Source: Pseudomonas sp. P8_229 (GTDB taxonomy: Bacteria > Pseudomonadota > Gammaproteobacteria > Pseudomonadales > Pseudomonadaceae). Taken from it: a stretch of 64,000 bases of DNA. The first letter of the stretch is position 1. Every line of letters begins with the position of its first letter. The notes under the pieces were generated by a model, which saw nothing but the letters and a program-made list of their open reading frames with translations, searched no databases and had not been told where the DNA came from. This document shows positions 42,244 to 53,098 of the stretch, one piece after another. The stretch spans positions 5,208,501 through 5,272,500 of the forward strand of contig NZ_CP125378.1 of assembly GCF_034008635.1 (NCBI RefSeq), written 5' to 3'. A program made the translations under genes and the position numbers.

Positions 42244-43143
42244 ATGGACAGCCTGGGCAGTATTTCGGTGTTTGTGCAGGTCGCCGAGACCCGCAGTTTT
42301 ACCGAGGCCGGACGGCTGCTGGGCGTGTCGTCCTCGGCGGTCGGCAAAAGTATTGCGCGGCTTGAGGCGCGACTCGGTGTGCGGCTGTTTCATCGCACCA
42401 CCCGCAGCATCACGCTGACCAGTGAAGGCGCGCTGTTCCTTGAGCGCTGTCGCAAGATTCTCGCCGAGGTGGAAGCGGCCGAGTTCGAACTGTGCAATTC
42501 GGCCTCGCAGCCCCACGGCAAGCTGCGCATCAGTCTGCCGCAGGTGCACGGGCTGGTGATGCCGGTGATGAACCAGTTCATGGCGTTGTACCCGCAGATC
42601 GAACTGGATCTGGACCTGACCGATCGCATGGTCGACGTGGTCGAGGAGGGCTTTGATGCGGTGATTCGTACCGGCAAGCCGCGCGATTCACGGCTGATGG
42701 CACGGCCCTTGGGCGAGTTTCACATGGTGTTGGTGGCAAGTCCGTTGTATCTGCAGCAGCGCGGAGTGCCGCAGACACCAGCCGATCTGGCTGAGCATGC
42801 GTGCCTGCGGCACACCTTCCACGCCACCGGCAAGCTGGAGCCGTGGCCGTTGATCCGCGAGGAGGGCGCGCCGGAGCCGAGCTTGCCGACGCGGCTGGTC
42901 AGCACGTCCATCGAAGCTGTCAGTCATGCGGCGCTGGCCGGAATGGGCATCGCCTGTCTGCCGGACTTCATGACTCATGAGGATGTGGCGCATGGGCGCC
43001 TGCAGCGAGTTCTGGATGCGCATCTGCAGCATGTCGGTCAGTTCTGGGTGTTATGGCCTTCCAGTCGCCATGCCACCGCCAAATTACGTGTCTTCATCGA
43101 TCACTTGTCGCTGCGACTTTTCCCGGCAAACAATGGTCAATAG
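42244..43143 (+). CDS. LysR-family transcriptional regulator
   Basis: ATG 42244, with GGGAGGATTGGA just upstream, gives 299 residues. The DNA-binding domain (MDSLGSISVFVQVAETRSFTEAG, then LLGVSSSAVGKSIARLE) fits the CrgA/PA0477-like subgroup. The effector domain ends with LRVFIDHLSLRL. Divergent placement beside the MFS exporter, about 120 bases apart, suggests control of that exporter. Ligand unknown. Confidence 0.88.
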   Translation: MDSLGSISVFVQVAETRSFTEAGRLLGVSSSAVGKSIARLEARLGVRLFHRTTRSITLTSEGALFLERCRKILAEVEAAEFELCNSASQPHGKLRISLPQVHGLVMPVMNQFMALYPQIELDLDLTDRMVDVVEEGFDAVIRTGKPRDSRLMARPLGEFHMVLVASPLYLQQRGVPQTPADLAEHACLRHTFHATGKLEPWPLIREEGAPEPSLPTRLVSTSIEAVSHAALAGMGIACLPDFMTHEDVAHGRLQRVLDAHLQHVGQFWVLWPSSRHATAKLRVFIDHLSLRLFPANNGQ

Positions 43144-43234
43144 GGTTGTAACGGCTTTAAGACACAATCCATGCGCCGCAGGGCCAAGTTCTGTTGCACA
43201 ATACGCCCCGGACCGTTTTCCCTCAGGATGTTTA

Positions 43235-44104
43235 ATGTTGATTTCAACTCCCATGCGTGTCGTTGGGTTGGCACTGTTGTTGACCGCTGTCGCCGGCTGT
43301 TCGAAAGACAAGCCGATCTATGAGCATGAGAATTTCGACGATTCCGGTACGTATTCTCGCAATTACCCGGTGGCCGATGTCGCCAGCTGCGAGGCGGCCC
43401 GTCGTGCGCTGCTCAGCCAGGGTTACATCATCACCAGCAGTGACCCGAAACTGGTCAGCGGCCACAAGAGCTTCCAGCAGACCGGTGAAACCCACCTGGA
43501 GATCAGTTTCAACGTGGTGTGTGCCGAAGATGGCAGTGCCAAGCATCATGCCACGGTGTTTGCCAACGCCTTGCAGGACCGTTATGCGCTGAAGAAGACC
43601 AACAACTCTGCCAGCCTCGGGGTCGGCGTGTTGGGTTCGGTGTCGATGCCGATTGGCTCCTCGGACGATTCGATGGTCAAGGTCGCCAGTGAGACCGTGA
43701 CCTCGCAGAAGTTCTATGAGCGTTTCTTCACTCTGGTCGAACTGTTCCTGCCGGCCGATGCGAAGAAAGCCGCGCACATCGAAGAAAAGCCCAAGACTGA
43801 TCTGGGTGTGCCGGAGCCCAAACCCGCCTCTGTCGCGCCGGCAACACCGTCGCCGGCGGTAGAAACAACTCCCGCGCCGCTGCCGGCCGGGATTGTCGAG
43901 CCAGCCCAGACCACTGCTCCGGTAGCCCCGGCAGCAACACCGACGCCGGCCCCGGTTTCACCGACGCCGGTGGGTTCCGAGCCGGTGGTGCCGCCAGCCG
44001 AGTCCGCGCCGATCACCCCGGCACCGGCCACCGAAACGATCACGCCACCGCCCAACCCGAGCAATATCCCGCCGCCATCCGAGCCGATTCCGGCGATGCA
44101 ATAA
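43235..44104 (+). CDS. DUF2242 lipoprotein
   Basis: ATG 43235 gives 289 residues with a lipobox (LLLTAVAGCSKDKP). The DUF2242 domain (about 30-165) carries Y-x-R-x-Y-P, the CEAARRALLSQGY string and F-F-x-L-V near its end. The last 110 residues are Pro/Ala/Thr-rich and probably disordered, typical of the Pseudomonas members. The long upstream frame is read-through from the LysR gene region. Function unknown; envelope location expected. Confidence 0.82.
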   Translation: MLISTPMRVVGLALLLTAVAGCSKDKPIYEHENFDDSGTYSRNYPVADVASCEAARRALLSQGYIITSSDPKLVSGHKSFQQTGETHLEISFNVVCAEDGSAKHHATVFANALQDRYALKKTNNSASLGVGVLGSVSMPIGSSDDSMVKVASETVTSQKFYERFFTLVELFLPADAKKAAHIEEKPKTDLGVPEPKPASVAPATPSPAVETTPAPLPAGIVEPAQTTAPVAPAATPTPAPVSPTPVGSEPVVPPAESAPITPAPATETITPPPNPSNIPPPSEPIPAMQ

Positions 44105-44121
44105 CTCACACGCACATCCCC

Positions 44122-44210
44122 TGTGGGAGCGGGCTTGCTCGCGAAAGCGGTTGTTCAGTCACATCGATGCTGAATGTACTGACGCTTTCGCGAGCAAGCA
44201 CGCTCCCACA
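44122..44210. repeat. REP pair (inverted)
   Basis: TGTGGGAGCGGGCTTGCTCGCGAAAGCG faces CGCTTTCGCGAGCAAGCACGCTCCCACA. This variant has GGGCTTGC in place of GAGCCTGC. The rest of the gap up to 44400 shows nothing else clear. Confidence 0.9.
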
Positions 44211-44400
44211 GTTGTTTCTGCAGTACGTGAAATCTCGTTACATTCCCCTGACAAAAATCCCGCGATAAATTCCTGACCACCTGCTACGTTTTATTTCATG
44301 AAGGCCGGGTTTCACTTTTCCTTCATACGGGCACGATATGCTCGAAGCACTGGTCATTTGGCCGGGCTATTTTTCAAGCGGGCAGCAAGGGGATGACACG

Positions 44401-44487
44401 ATGGACGACTATCAAGAAGAACTGCTCGAATACCAGGCGTTTGAACTGGATCAGCCAGAGCCGGCCGAAGACGCCACCGAGCTGTAA
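44401..44487 (+). CDS. Possible very small acidic protein (28 aa)
   Basis: ATG 44401 is preceded by AAGGGGATGACACG. The frame reads MDDYQEELLEYQAFELDQPE and ends in a Glu/Asp-rich tail; it has a regular acidic helix and Pseudomonas-like codon choice. It stops five bases before the convergent AraC gene's stop. It is too short for usual gene calling. The ribosome site and codon pattern favour a real small protein, but it cannot be proven from one sequence. Confidence 0.5.
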   Translation: MDDYQEELLEYQAFELDQPEPAEDATEL

Positions 44488-44491
44488 GGCG

Positions 44492-45532
44492 TCAGGCGCT
44501 TTTGCGGTGACTGCGGCGAAACTCGCCGGGGGTCTGGCCGTTCCAGCGTTTGAAGGCGCGTTGAAACGCCTCGGCTGAGGCAAAGCCCAGCAGGTAGGCG
44601 ATCTCGCCGAACGCGAGTTCGGTGTCACGAATATAGGTCATTGCCAGGTCGCGGCGGGTGTCATTGAGGATCGCGCGAAACTGCGTGCCTTCCTCGGCCA
44701 GTTTGCGTCGCAAGGTCCAGGTCGGCAGCTTCAGGCGTGCCGCCACTTCTTCCAGATCGGGTTCCCGGCCACCATTGAGCAACGGCCCCAGCAGTTGAGT
44801 GATGCGTTCACGCAGGCTGCGGGTGCGGGTCAATTGCTCCAGTTCCCGCTCACACAACGCAAGCAAATGCTTCCAGGTGCTCGGGCAGTGTTCCGGGTTG
44901 CGCAGGGCGAGGCTGTGGAGGTTCAGGCGCAGTTGATTGCGTTCGGCGCCGAACTGAATCGGGCAGTCACCCAGCACGCTGTACGCGTCGCGGTAGTCCG
45001 GCTCGTCGAATTCGATGTCGATGTGCTCGGCCCGCAGTGGCTCGCGGCCGACGCTGGATAACTGATGCAGCCAGCCGGCGATGATCGAATCCACCACAAA
45101 GCGGTTATAGGCGTTGTACGGGCTGATCGAGTAGAAACGCAGCCAAGCGCCGTGGGCGTCTTCGTGAAAACTCGATTGCCCGCGATAGTTGGAGCCGTAC
45201 AGCGGCTCGAAGCGGATCAGGCAACGGGCCGCTTCACGCACGGTCGGTGCCTGTGCGGCGGTGACCCCGGCCAGTCCGGCCTGGCTCAGACGGCTGAGCT
45301 GGCCCATGCGCAGGCCCAGCGCCGGATCGCCGGTCAACTGAATTGCGCTGTGCCCCAGACGCATGTAACGCGGGATCGACAGCCGCGCACCGGCCTCGGC
45401 CAGTCGCGCGGTGTCCAGGCCGTATTGTTCGAGCAACGGTTGCGGATCGGCGCCATGGCTGCGCACCGCATCGGCAAGGCTGTGGACGAAACCTACCGAC
45501 AGATCCCCGAGGCGCATCGGCAGCGGCTGCAT
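44492..45532 (-). CDS. AraC-family regulator (OruR/ToxR-like, with Arabinose_bd domain)
   Basis: A 346-residue protein. The N-terminal ligand-binding-like domain (about 20-200) is of the Arabinose_bd type, and the C-terminal AraC HTH spans about 245-340 with the second helix-turn-helix FGEIAYLLGFASAEAFQRAFKRW and the ending TPGEFRR. It stops 4 bases from the nitrilase-like gene's region to the right, which reads the same way, and the two may be co-transcribed. Target unknown; the neighbour fadH suggests lipid metabolism but this is weak. Confidence 0.87.
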   Translation of the reverse strand: MQPLPMRLGDLSVGFVHSLADAVRSHGADPQPLLEQYGLDTARLAEAGARLSIPRYMRLGHSAIQLTGDPALGLRMGQLSRLSQAGLAGVTAAQAPTVREAARCLIRFEPLYGSNYRGQSSFHEDAHGAWLRFYSISPYNAYNRFVVDSIIAGWLHQLSSVGREPLRAEHIDIEFDEPDYRDAYSVLGDCPIQFGAERNQLRLNLHSLALRNPEHCPSTWKHLLALCERELEQLTRTRSLRERITQLLGPLLNGGREPDLEEVAARLKLPTWTLRRKLAEEGTQFRAILNDTRRDLAMTYIRDTELAFGEIAYLLGFASAEAFQRAFKRWNGQTPGEFRRSHRKSA

Positions 45533-45535
45533 GGT

Positions 45536-46666
45536 TTACAACCAGATATTCAGCAGACGTGCGCCACGGGCTTCGCCATCGGCGAATTGCTGGCCGTTGC
45601 TGCTGAGGAAGCTTTGCCCTGCACTGGGTTTATCCCAGAACTGCCCGCGCAGGAACACACTCATGCCGGCAATGGCGCGGCTGCTCGGCGGCTGCGCGGT
45701 CAGCGTCAGGCGATGCCACGCCTGACCCTCACTGATTTCCCCGGGCTTGAGGCTGACCGACCCCGGTGTGTTCGAGCCCTTGTAGCCGCCCCACGGCTGA
45801 TTCCACGCACCGTGACCGACCACGAACGCCGGCACCGCCACCAGTTGTGCGCCTAACTCATCGAGTTGGCGATAGTTGTCCGGATACCAGCTGTCACTGC
45901 CGATCAGCACCCCCAAACGCCCGGCCGGGGTGTCGACTACGGTGATTGCGTGCTCGTCTTCGCTCTCGATCACGTCACGCTGTTCGAAGATCGGGTGCAT
46001 CTGCCGCTGTGGCTGGCCCAGCGGCAAACCATCACGGCCAAACACCACGCTGCTGTTGAACAGCGCACCGCTGCCGGGCTTGAGCTGGCCGTCGCGAATA
46101 CTTGGTTCGGGCAGCACGATAGAGCCGGCCACCAGCGTTATATGGAACTCTTTGGCAAGACCACCGAACAGCGCCTGATAATCCTTGGCCATGGCCCTGG
46201 ACTTCATGCGCAGGTGCGCGTCGTCGAGGCGATTTTCGCCCTTGGCACTGAGCCAGGCGCGGGCGAACAGCAGCGGGTTGCTTGCCGCCAGCCAGTTCAT
46301 CGCTTCGGCGAGGGTGGGGGCCTGATACAACTCGTCTTTCTCGCCGCTGATCATCAGCCAGGTGCCGACGTGCTCGGGCAGTACCACCACGGTTTTTTCG
46401 TTCAACAGCCCCTGGTCCTGCGCCTGCTGCAGATAGGCCGCGAGTTTGCGGTGCAGGCGCTCCGGGCTTTGGTAGTCGGTGGGGAACAGTTCCGGTTGAA
46501 TTCCCAGCAAGTTGCCACGGTCGGCCGGTGTGCCCTGATCGACCGCCAGTTTGATCCGCAGGTCCGACAGGTAATGCCCCGCCGGCCGGTCCGCCGCCCA
46601 CATGGCGTAGGTGGTAAGGGCGGCAACGATGGCCATGGAAAAGAACAGGTACAGAAGTTTGCGCAT
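45536..46666 (-). CDS. Membrane-anchored nitrilase-like protein lacking catalytic residues
   Basis: ATG 46666 gives 376 residues with one N-terminal membrane segment (LLYLFFSMAIVAALTTYAMWA). The rest follows the carbon-nitrogen hydrolase fold. Glu98 is present in VVVLPEHV. The Lys position reads QPQRQMHP (about 218-225) and the nucleophile Cys position reads VLIGSDSWYPD (about 253-263), where active members have I-C-x-D. Both Lys and Cys are thus missing. It is next to and in the same direction as the AraC gene. The fold is clear but activity is doubtful. Confidence 0.78.
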   Translation of the reverse strand: MRKLLYLFFSMAIVAALTTYAMWAADRPAGHYLSDLRIKLAVDQGTPADRGNLLGIQPELFPTDYQSPERLHRKLAAYLQQAQDQGLLNEKTVVVLPEHVGTWLMISGEKDELYQAPTLAEAMNWLAASNPLLFARAWLSAKGENRLDDAHLRMKSRAMAKDYQALFGGLAKEFHITLVAGSIVLPEPSIRDGQLKPGSGALFNSSVVFGRDGLPLGQPQRQMHPIFEQRDVIESEDEHAITVVDTPAGRLGVLIGSDSWYPDNYRQLDELGAQLVAVPAFVVGHGAWNQPWGGYKGSNTPGSVSLKPGEISEGQAWHRLTLTAQPPSSRAIAGMSVFLRGQFWDKPSAGQSFLSSNGQQFADGEARGARLLNIWL

Positions 46667-46851
46667 GAAAACCAACAACAGCCGGGTACAGGGTGTGGCG
46701 ACTAGGGTAGGGCGCATGTCTGCGCTTGCCAAGGGGTGCTGCGCATTTGGATCAATAAGTTGTCAGTTTCGGTCATTGAGTGACAGCGGTGCGACTCTTA
46801 GTCTGTCGAACATGACTGACGGGGGACGCAGAGCTCCCGCAATTTCCGTGA

Positions 46852-48912
<2,061 letters not shown>

Positions 48913-48930
48913 GCCCAACACATCTCTAGG

Positions 48931-49018
48931 GTGGGAGCGGGCTTGCTCGCGAATGCGTCGGGTCAGTCATTGCATATGTCGACTGATACACCGCATTCGC
49001 GAGCAAGCCCGCTCCCAC
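48931..49018. repeat. REP pair (inverted)
   Basis: GTGGGAGCGGGCTTGCTCGCGAATGCG faces CGCATTCGCGAGCAAGCCCGCTCCCAC around a loop containing AGTCATTGCATATG. Confidence 0.92.
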
Positions 49019-49074
49019 AGGGGAAAGTGTTTTTGACTGTTAACATGGCGGTTCTTGTTCCGGAACCGCCACTC

Positions 49075-49998
49075 ATGCTGCTTCCTCCCGCCCACTGGCT
49101 ACCCCAGGCCCCCCTCGAATTGTTGCAACTCGACTGGCTCACCCGCGCCGCAATCGAGGTCGCGATCCTGCGTCTGGATCAGATCGACCCGCTGATCAGC
49201 GGCAACAAATGGTTCAAGCTCATCGAACACCTCAAGGCTGCCGACCGCGTCGGCGCGCAGGGCGTCATCAGCCTCGGTGGCGCGCATTCCAATCATCTGC
49301 ATGCGTTGGCGGCTGCCGGTAAACGCCTGGGCTTCGAAACCGTCGGCCTGTTGCGCGGCCATCCGCAGCAAACGCCCACGGTGATGGACTTGCAGGCGTT
49401 TGGCATGCAATTGCATTGGCTCGGTTACGGTGGCTATCGGGCGCGACATGAACCCGGCTTCTGGGAGCCTTGGCAGGCGCAGTACCCGAATCTGTACGCA
49501 GTGCCGGAGGGCGGCGGCGGATTGGCCGGCGCACTGGGCTGCAAAGCGCTCAAGGAACAGGTGAGCGGGCAACTGAGCAAATTGGGCTGGAGCGATTATC
49601 ACGGCTGGTGGCTGGCGTGTGGCACCGGGACGACCCTGGCAGGGCTGGTGCTCGCCGAGGCGGGTGCGCATCCGGTGTACGGCGCGCTGGCGGTGCCTGA
49701 TGATCATGGGGTGGCGCCGCAGGTTGAGGCGATTGTTCGCGAGGCGGACCTGCCGGCGGCGGACTACGCGTTGTTCGACGCAAGCCGGGGTGGTTTCGCC
49801 AAGGTTGATCCGGTGTTGCTTGAATTCATCGACAACACTGAACAGAGCAGCGGCATCCCGTTTGAGCCGCTGTATACCGGCAAAGCGTTGATGGCGCTGA
49901 AACAGCAGATTGAAACAGGAGGGTTCGAACACGGTACGCGGTTGATATTCGTACATACCGGCGGTTTGCAGGGGCGCCGCGGATTCATCACAAGATGA
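49075..49998 (+). CDS. PLP-dependent D-cysteine desulfhydrase/ACC deaminase-like enzyme
   Basis: A fold-type II PLP enzyme of about 307 residues. The PLP lysine lies in ISGNKWFKL, and the region GGAHSNHLHALAAAGKRLG (about 65-83) binds the cofactor phosphate and substrate. The later ACGTGTTLAGL loop (about 181-191) cups PLP. These motifs are shared by 1-aminocyclopropane-1-carboxylate deaminase and D-cysteine desulfhydrase; without the deaminase-specific residues I prefer the general name. Start uncertain: ATG 49075 here, or ATG 49045 within an 8-bp hairpin. Confidence 0.82.
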   Translation: MLLPPAHWLPQAPLELLQLDWLTRAAIEVAILRLDQIDPLISGNKWFKLIEHLKAADRVGAQGVISLGGAHSNHLHALAAAGKRLGFETVGLLRGHPQQTPTVMDLQAFGMQLHWLGYGGYRARHEPGFWEPWQAQYPNLYAVPEGGGGLAGALGCKALKEQVSGQLSKLGWSDYHGWWLACGTGTTLAGLVLAEAGAHPVYGALAVPDDHGVAPQVEAIVREADLPAADYALFDASRGGFAKVDPVLLEFIDNTEQSSGIPFEPLYTGKALMALKQQIETGGFEHGTRLIFVHTGGLQGRRGFITR

Positions 49999-50009
49999 AT
50001 GAGTAACTC

Positions 50010-50141
50010 TGTGGTGAGGGGATTTATCCCCGAAGGGCTGCGAAGCGGCCCAAAACCTGTGCATGCGGTGTATCAGATTTAATTGCCCATTGCATGCGCG
50101 GAGCTGCTGCGCAGCCGTCGGGGATAAATCCCCTCGCCACA
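50010..50141. repeat. Large inverted repeat (second REP class)
   Basis: TGTGGTGAGGGGATTTATCCCCGA at the left faces TCGGGGATAAATCCCCTCGCCACA at the right, with a smaller hairpin-like interior. A different family from the GCGAGCAGGCTC REPs, and common in Pseudomonas. Confidence 0.88.
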
Positions 50142-50156
50142 GGGTACTGCCTGACC

Positions 50157-50708
50157 TTATTGACTACGCTTGGGCATCATCCGCAACAGCGTGTTATCGC
50201 CCACCACATAATGGTGATAAAGCCCCGCCAGCGCATGCAGTCCGATCAGCCAGTAGCCGATGTTGCCGATCAGTACGTGCCAGTGCTCCACCTGCTTGGC
50301 GAGCGCCTTGTCTTCATGGACCAGCAACGGCAAGTCGAAACCGTAAAACATCACCTGATGCCCCTCGGCGCTGGTGATCAGCCAGCCGAGAATCGGCATG
50401 CTGATCATGAACAGGTACAACAGCCAGTGCATCGCCCGCGCCAGCAGGGTTTGCCACTGCGGCGAGGCCGGGAAGATTTTCGGTGCCGGGCCAATACTGC
50501 GCGCTACCAGGCGAAACCACACCAGCACGAACACGGTGAGGCCGAGCATGTAGTGCACTTCGCGGATCAGTGAGCGGCCACCACTGCCTTTGGGAAAGAT
50601 CCCGCGCAACTCCATGCTGGCGTACACCAGCACCAACAGGACCAGCATCAGCCAGTGCAACAGGACGGATACGGTGCTGTAGCGTGATTCGGAACTTGTC
50701 CACGGCAT
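50157..50708 (-). CDS. Cytochrome b561-type membrane protein
   Basis: ATG 50708, with GAGGAAAT before it, gives 183 residues and four membrane helices. Haem-ligand histidines are seen in LLHWLMLVLLV (helix 1), REVHYMLGLTV (helix 2), the W-H-V loop and GLHALAGLYHHY (helix 4), the prokaryotic cytochrome b561 pattern. It carries electrons at the inner membrane, often to respiratory quinones or superoxide. It is apparently alone on its transcript; the previous gene is on the other strand. Confidence 0.88.
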   Translation of the reverse strand: MPWTSSESRYSTVSVLLHWLMLVLLVLVYASMELRGIFPKGSGGRSLIREVHYMLGLTVFVLVWFRLVARSIGPAPKIFPASPQWQTLLARAMHWLLYLFMISMPILGWLITSAEGHQVMFYGFDLPLLVHEDKALAKQVEHWHVLIGNIGYWLIGLHALAGLYHHYVVGDNTLLRMMPKRSQ

Positions 50709-50840
50709 ACGGTATTTCCTCACAGATCAGGGTCGCTACTGCCGCTCTTGTGCGACGGCATGCTTTAACTGTAATCCGCTTTGGCGGATTTGCCTGATGC
50801 TGATCGGAGTTTCAATGCGCTGAGTCAGGGCTTTAGCCAA

Positions 50841-50877
50841 AAAAAACGCCAGTGTCGCGAAGACCCTGGCGTTTTTT
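50841..50877 (-). terminator. Intrinsic terminator after phnX
   Basis: AAAAAACGCCAG / CTGGCGTTTTTT hairpin with a long A/T flank on both sides, 24 bases after the phnX stop. Confidence 0.92.
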
Positions 50878-50900
50878 GTTGTTTTGACGAATAGGCGCGA

Positions 50901-51728
50901 TCAACTCGACTGCGGCATCTCACCCTTGGCCAGACGCTTGTTGATGTCGGCAATCACTTGCGGCAGGTCGCTGATGGTGTCGATCATGTAGTGCGGGCGC
51001 GAACCGGCGAACAGCGCGTGGATGCGCTCGCGCTCGCTGGCCAGTTCGTCGCTGCCCAGCGCGCGGTAGCCAGCGTAATCCAGGCCCAGCGCGTTGCCCG
51101 AGCAGATCAACGCCACGGTCCACATCCCGGCGCGACGGCCTTCGAGGATGCCCGGCACGGTGTCGTCGATCTTCACGCAGGCGCCGACGTCGTCGATACC
51201 CAGCGCAATCACGTTGGCCAGGGCCTGAGCCGGCCATGGGCGACCGTTCGGCACCTCGTCGGTGGCCACCACGTGGTCGGCGACGTAGCCGTTGGTGGCG
51301 GCGAGGGCCACGACCTTGTCCATCACCTGTTTCGGGTAGCCGGAGCAGGAACCGATCTTGATTCCTTGCTGACGCAGGTTGGCGATGGTTTCCAGCGCGC
51401 CGGGAATCAGCGCCGAGTGTTCGGCGATCTTCTCGATCTGCAGCGGCATGAAGCGGTTGTAGATCGCGGTCACGTCATCGTCGGTCGGGGTGCGGCCGAA
51501 GGCTTTGCGATAACGCTCGGCGACCTGCGGCTGATCGCACAGGGTGCGGATGTGGTCCCACTTGCCCATGCCCATCGGGCCACGGGCCTCTTCGATGGAC
51601 ACCTGAACGTCGAATTCGGCGAAGGCCTCGACGAAGATCTGCGTTGGCGCGAACGAGCCGAAATCGACCACGGTGCCGGCCCAGTCGAGGATGGCGGCTT
51701 GCAGTTTGCTTGGGTTGGTGTAGTTCAT
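50901..51728 (-). CDS. phnX: Phosphonoacetaldehyde hydrolase PhnX (phosphonatase)
   Basis: ATG 51728 gives 275 residues. It is a HAD-family enzyme that splits the C-P bond of phosphonoacetaldehyde to acetaldehyde and phosphate. HAD nucleophile Asp15 lies in [14 protein letters not shown] and the Schiff-base lysine K56 in MGMGKWDH, both diagnostic. Later motifs [11 protein letters not shown] and [13 protein letters not shown] are the HAD II and IV regions. It is downstream of phnW in the same direction, with a REP between. Confidence 0.95.
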   Translation of the reverse strand: MNYTNPSKLQAAILDWAGTVVDFGSFAPTQIFVEAFAEFDVQVSIEEARGPMGMGKWDHIRTLCDQPQVAERYRKAFGRTPTDDDVTAIYNRFMPLQIEKIAEHSALIPGALETIANLRQQGIKIGSCSGYPKQVMDKVVALAATNGYVADHVVATDEVPNGRPWPAQALANVIALGIDDVGACVKIDDTVPGILEGRRAGMWTVALICSGNALGLDYAGYRALGSDELASERERIHALFAGSRPHYMIDTISDLPQVIADINKRLAKGEMPQSS

Positions 51729-51767
51729 GTTGAGCAAATTCCTGAGTTGGCAATGCAATTCAAAACG

Positions 51768-51856
51768 GTGGGAGCGGGCTTGCTCGCGAATGCAGTGGCA
51801 CATTCAACATTGATGGCGGCTGACACGACGCCTTCGCGAGCAGGCTCACTCCTACA
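51768..51856. repeat. REP pair within the phnW-phnX operon
   Basis: GTGGGAGCGGGCTTGCTCGCGAATGCAGTGG faces CCTTCGCGAGCAGGCTCACTCCTAC. The unit lies between phnW and phnX, two genes that should act together, so it could set their relative transcript levels by 3' protection. Confidence 0.87.
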
Positions 51857-51875
51857 AAGGGATTTTTGGTGTGGG

Positions 51876-52985
51876 TTAGATCTCTAGCACTTCCATCTCG
51901 CGCAGCACTTCACCCACTGCCGCCACGGCCTGGCGCATTTCGTCCGGGTTGACGTGGCCGATGCAGCCGACGCGGAAGGTTTCGACCTGGGTCAGTTTGC
52001 CGGGGTACAGGATGTAGCCCTTGGCCTTGACCCGTTCGTAGAAGTCCTTGAACTGGTAGCTCGGGTCTTTCGGCGCATGGAAGGTGGCGATGATCGGCGC
52101 CTGGATCGCCGCCGGCAGGAAGCTGCGCAAACCGAGCTTGCCCATCTCTTCCATCAGCGCCTGACAGTTGGCGGCGTAGCGCGCATGTCGCGCTGGCAGG
52201 CCACCTTCTTCGTTGTATTGCAGCAACGCTTCGTGCAACGCGGCGACCACGTGGGTCGGCGGGGTGAAGCGCCACTGGCCGGTCTTCTGCATATAGGTGT
52301 GCTGGTCATACAGGTCCATCGCCAGCGAATGCGAGTTGCCGGCGGCTGCAGCCAGCGACTCCTTGCGAGCGAAGACGAAGCCCATCCCCGGCACGCCTTC
52401 CAGGCACTTGCCCGAAGCGGCGATCAACGCATCGAACGGTACCTTTTGCGCGTCCACCGGCAGTGCGCCGAACGAGCTCATGGCATCGATGATCAGGCGC
52501 TTGCCGTGTTGCGCAACAACCTCGGCAATCTCCGGCAGCGGGTTGAGGATGCCGGTGCTGGTTTCGCAGTGGATCAGCGCGACGTGGCTGATATCGCCAT
52601 CGGCGCGCAGCAGACGGTCGACGTCGGCGCCGGTGGTCGGTTCGTCTTCGGCGGTTTCAAAGGTGCTGAATGAGCGCCCGAGCACTTCGCAGATCTTCGC
52701 CAGGCGCTTGCCGTAAGCGCCATTGATCAGCACCAGGACTTTGCCGTCACGCGGCACCAGCGTGCCGATGGCCGCTTCGACGGCGAAGGTGCCGCTGCCT
52801 TGCAACGGCACGCAATGGTGGCTGGAGGCGCCGTTGAGGATCGCCAGCAATTGTTCGCAAAGGCTGGCGGTCAGCTGATTGAAGCGGTCATCCCATGACC
52901 CCCAGTCAACCATCATTGCCTGGCGGGTGCGGGCCGAGGTGGTCAACGGGCCGGGAGTGAGCAGGATGGGTGCGGCAGTACTCAT
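51876..52985 (-). CDS. phnW: 2-aminoethylphosphonate:pyruvate transaminase PhnW
   Basis: ATG 52985 gives 369 residues. It moves the amino group of 2-aminoethylphosphonate to pyruvate to give phosphonoacetaldehyde, the PhnX substrate. The PLP lysine is in [13 protein letters not shown] (about 195). The N-terminus [21 protein letters not shown] and the [16 protein letters not shown] segment are typical of PhnW. It is the first gene of the leftward operon and is divergent from a LysR gene. Confidence 0.95.
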   Translation of the reverse strand: MSTAAPILLTPGPLTTSARTRQAMMVDWGSWDDRFNQLTASLCEQLLAILNGASSHHCVPLQGSGTFAVEAAIGTLVPRDGKVLVLINGAYGKRLAKICEVLGRSFSTFETAEDEPTTGADVDRLLRADGDISHVALIHCETSTGILNPLPEIAEVVAQHGKRLIIDAMSSFGALPVDAQKVPFDALIAASGKCLEGVPGMGFVFARKESLAAAAGNSHSLAMDLYDQHTYMQKTGQWRFTPPTHVVAALHEALLQYNEEGGLPARHARYAANCQALMEEMGKLGLRSFLPAAIQAPIIATFHAPKDPSYQFKDFYERVKAKGYILYPGKLTQVETFRVGCIGHVNPDEMRQAVAAVGEVLREMEVLEI

Positions 52986-53098
52986 TCGTGTGTCCTCGCG
53001 ATAGCGCTGTGGGATGAAGCTACGGGGCATACGTTGCAATTGAGCGTCGCATCAATCAAATTGTTTGTTGTTATGCCAGCCATCAGTGAGGGTTATTC
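52986..53098. promoter_or_regulatory. Divergent control region phnW / LysR
   Basis: 113 bases with CAAATTGTTTG (53057-53067), a short dyad with T-x11-A-like spacing in reach, a plausible LysR site. No sigma-54 -24/-12 element was seen. Confidence 0.5.

Noticed and set aside
42124..42549. N-terminal extension of the MFS gene on the minus strand
   Set aside because: It runs over the divergent LysR gene, while ATG 42123 gives a normal-length transporter.
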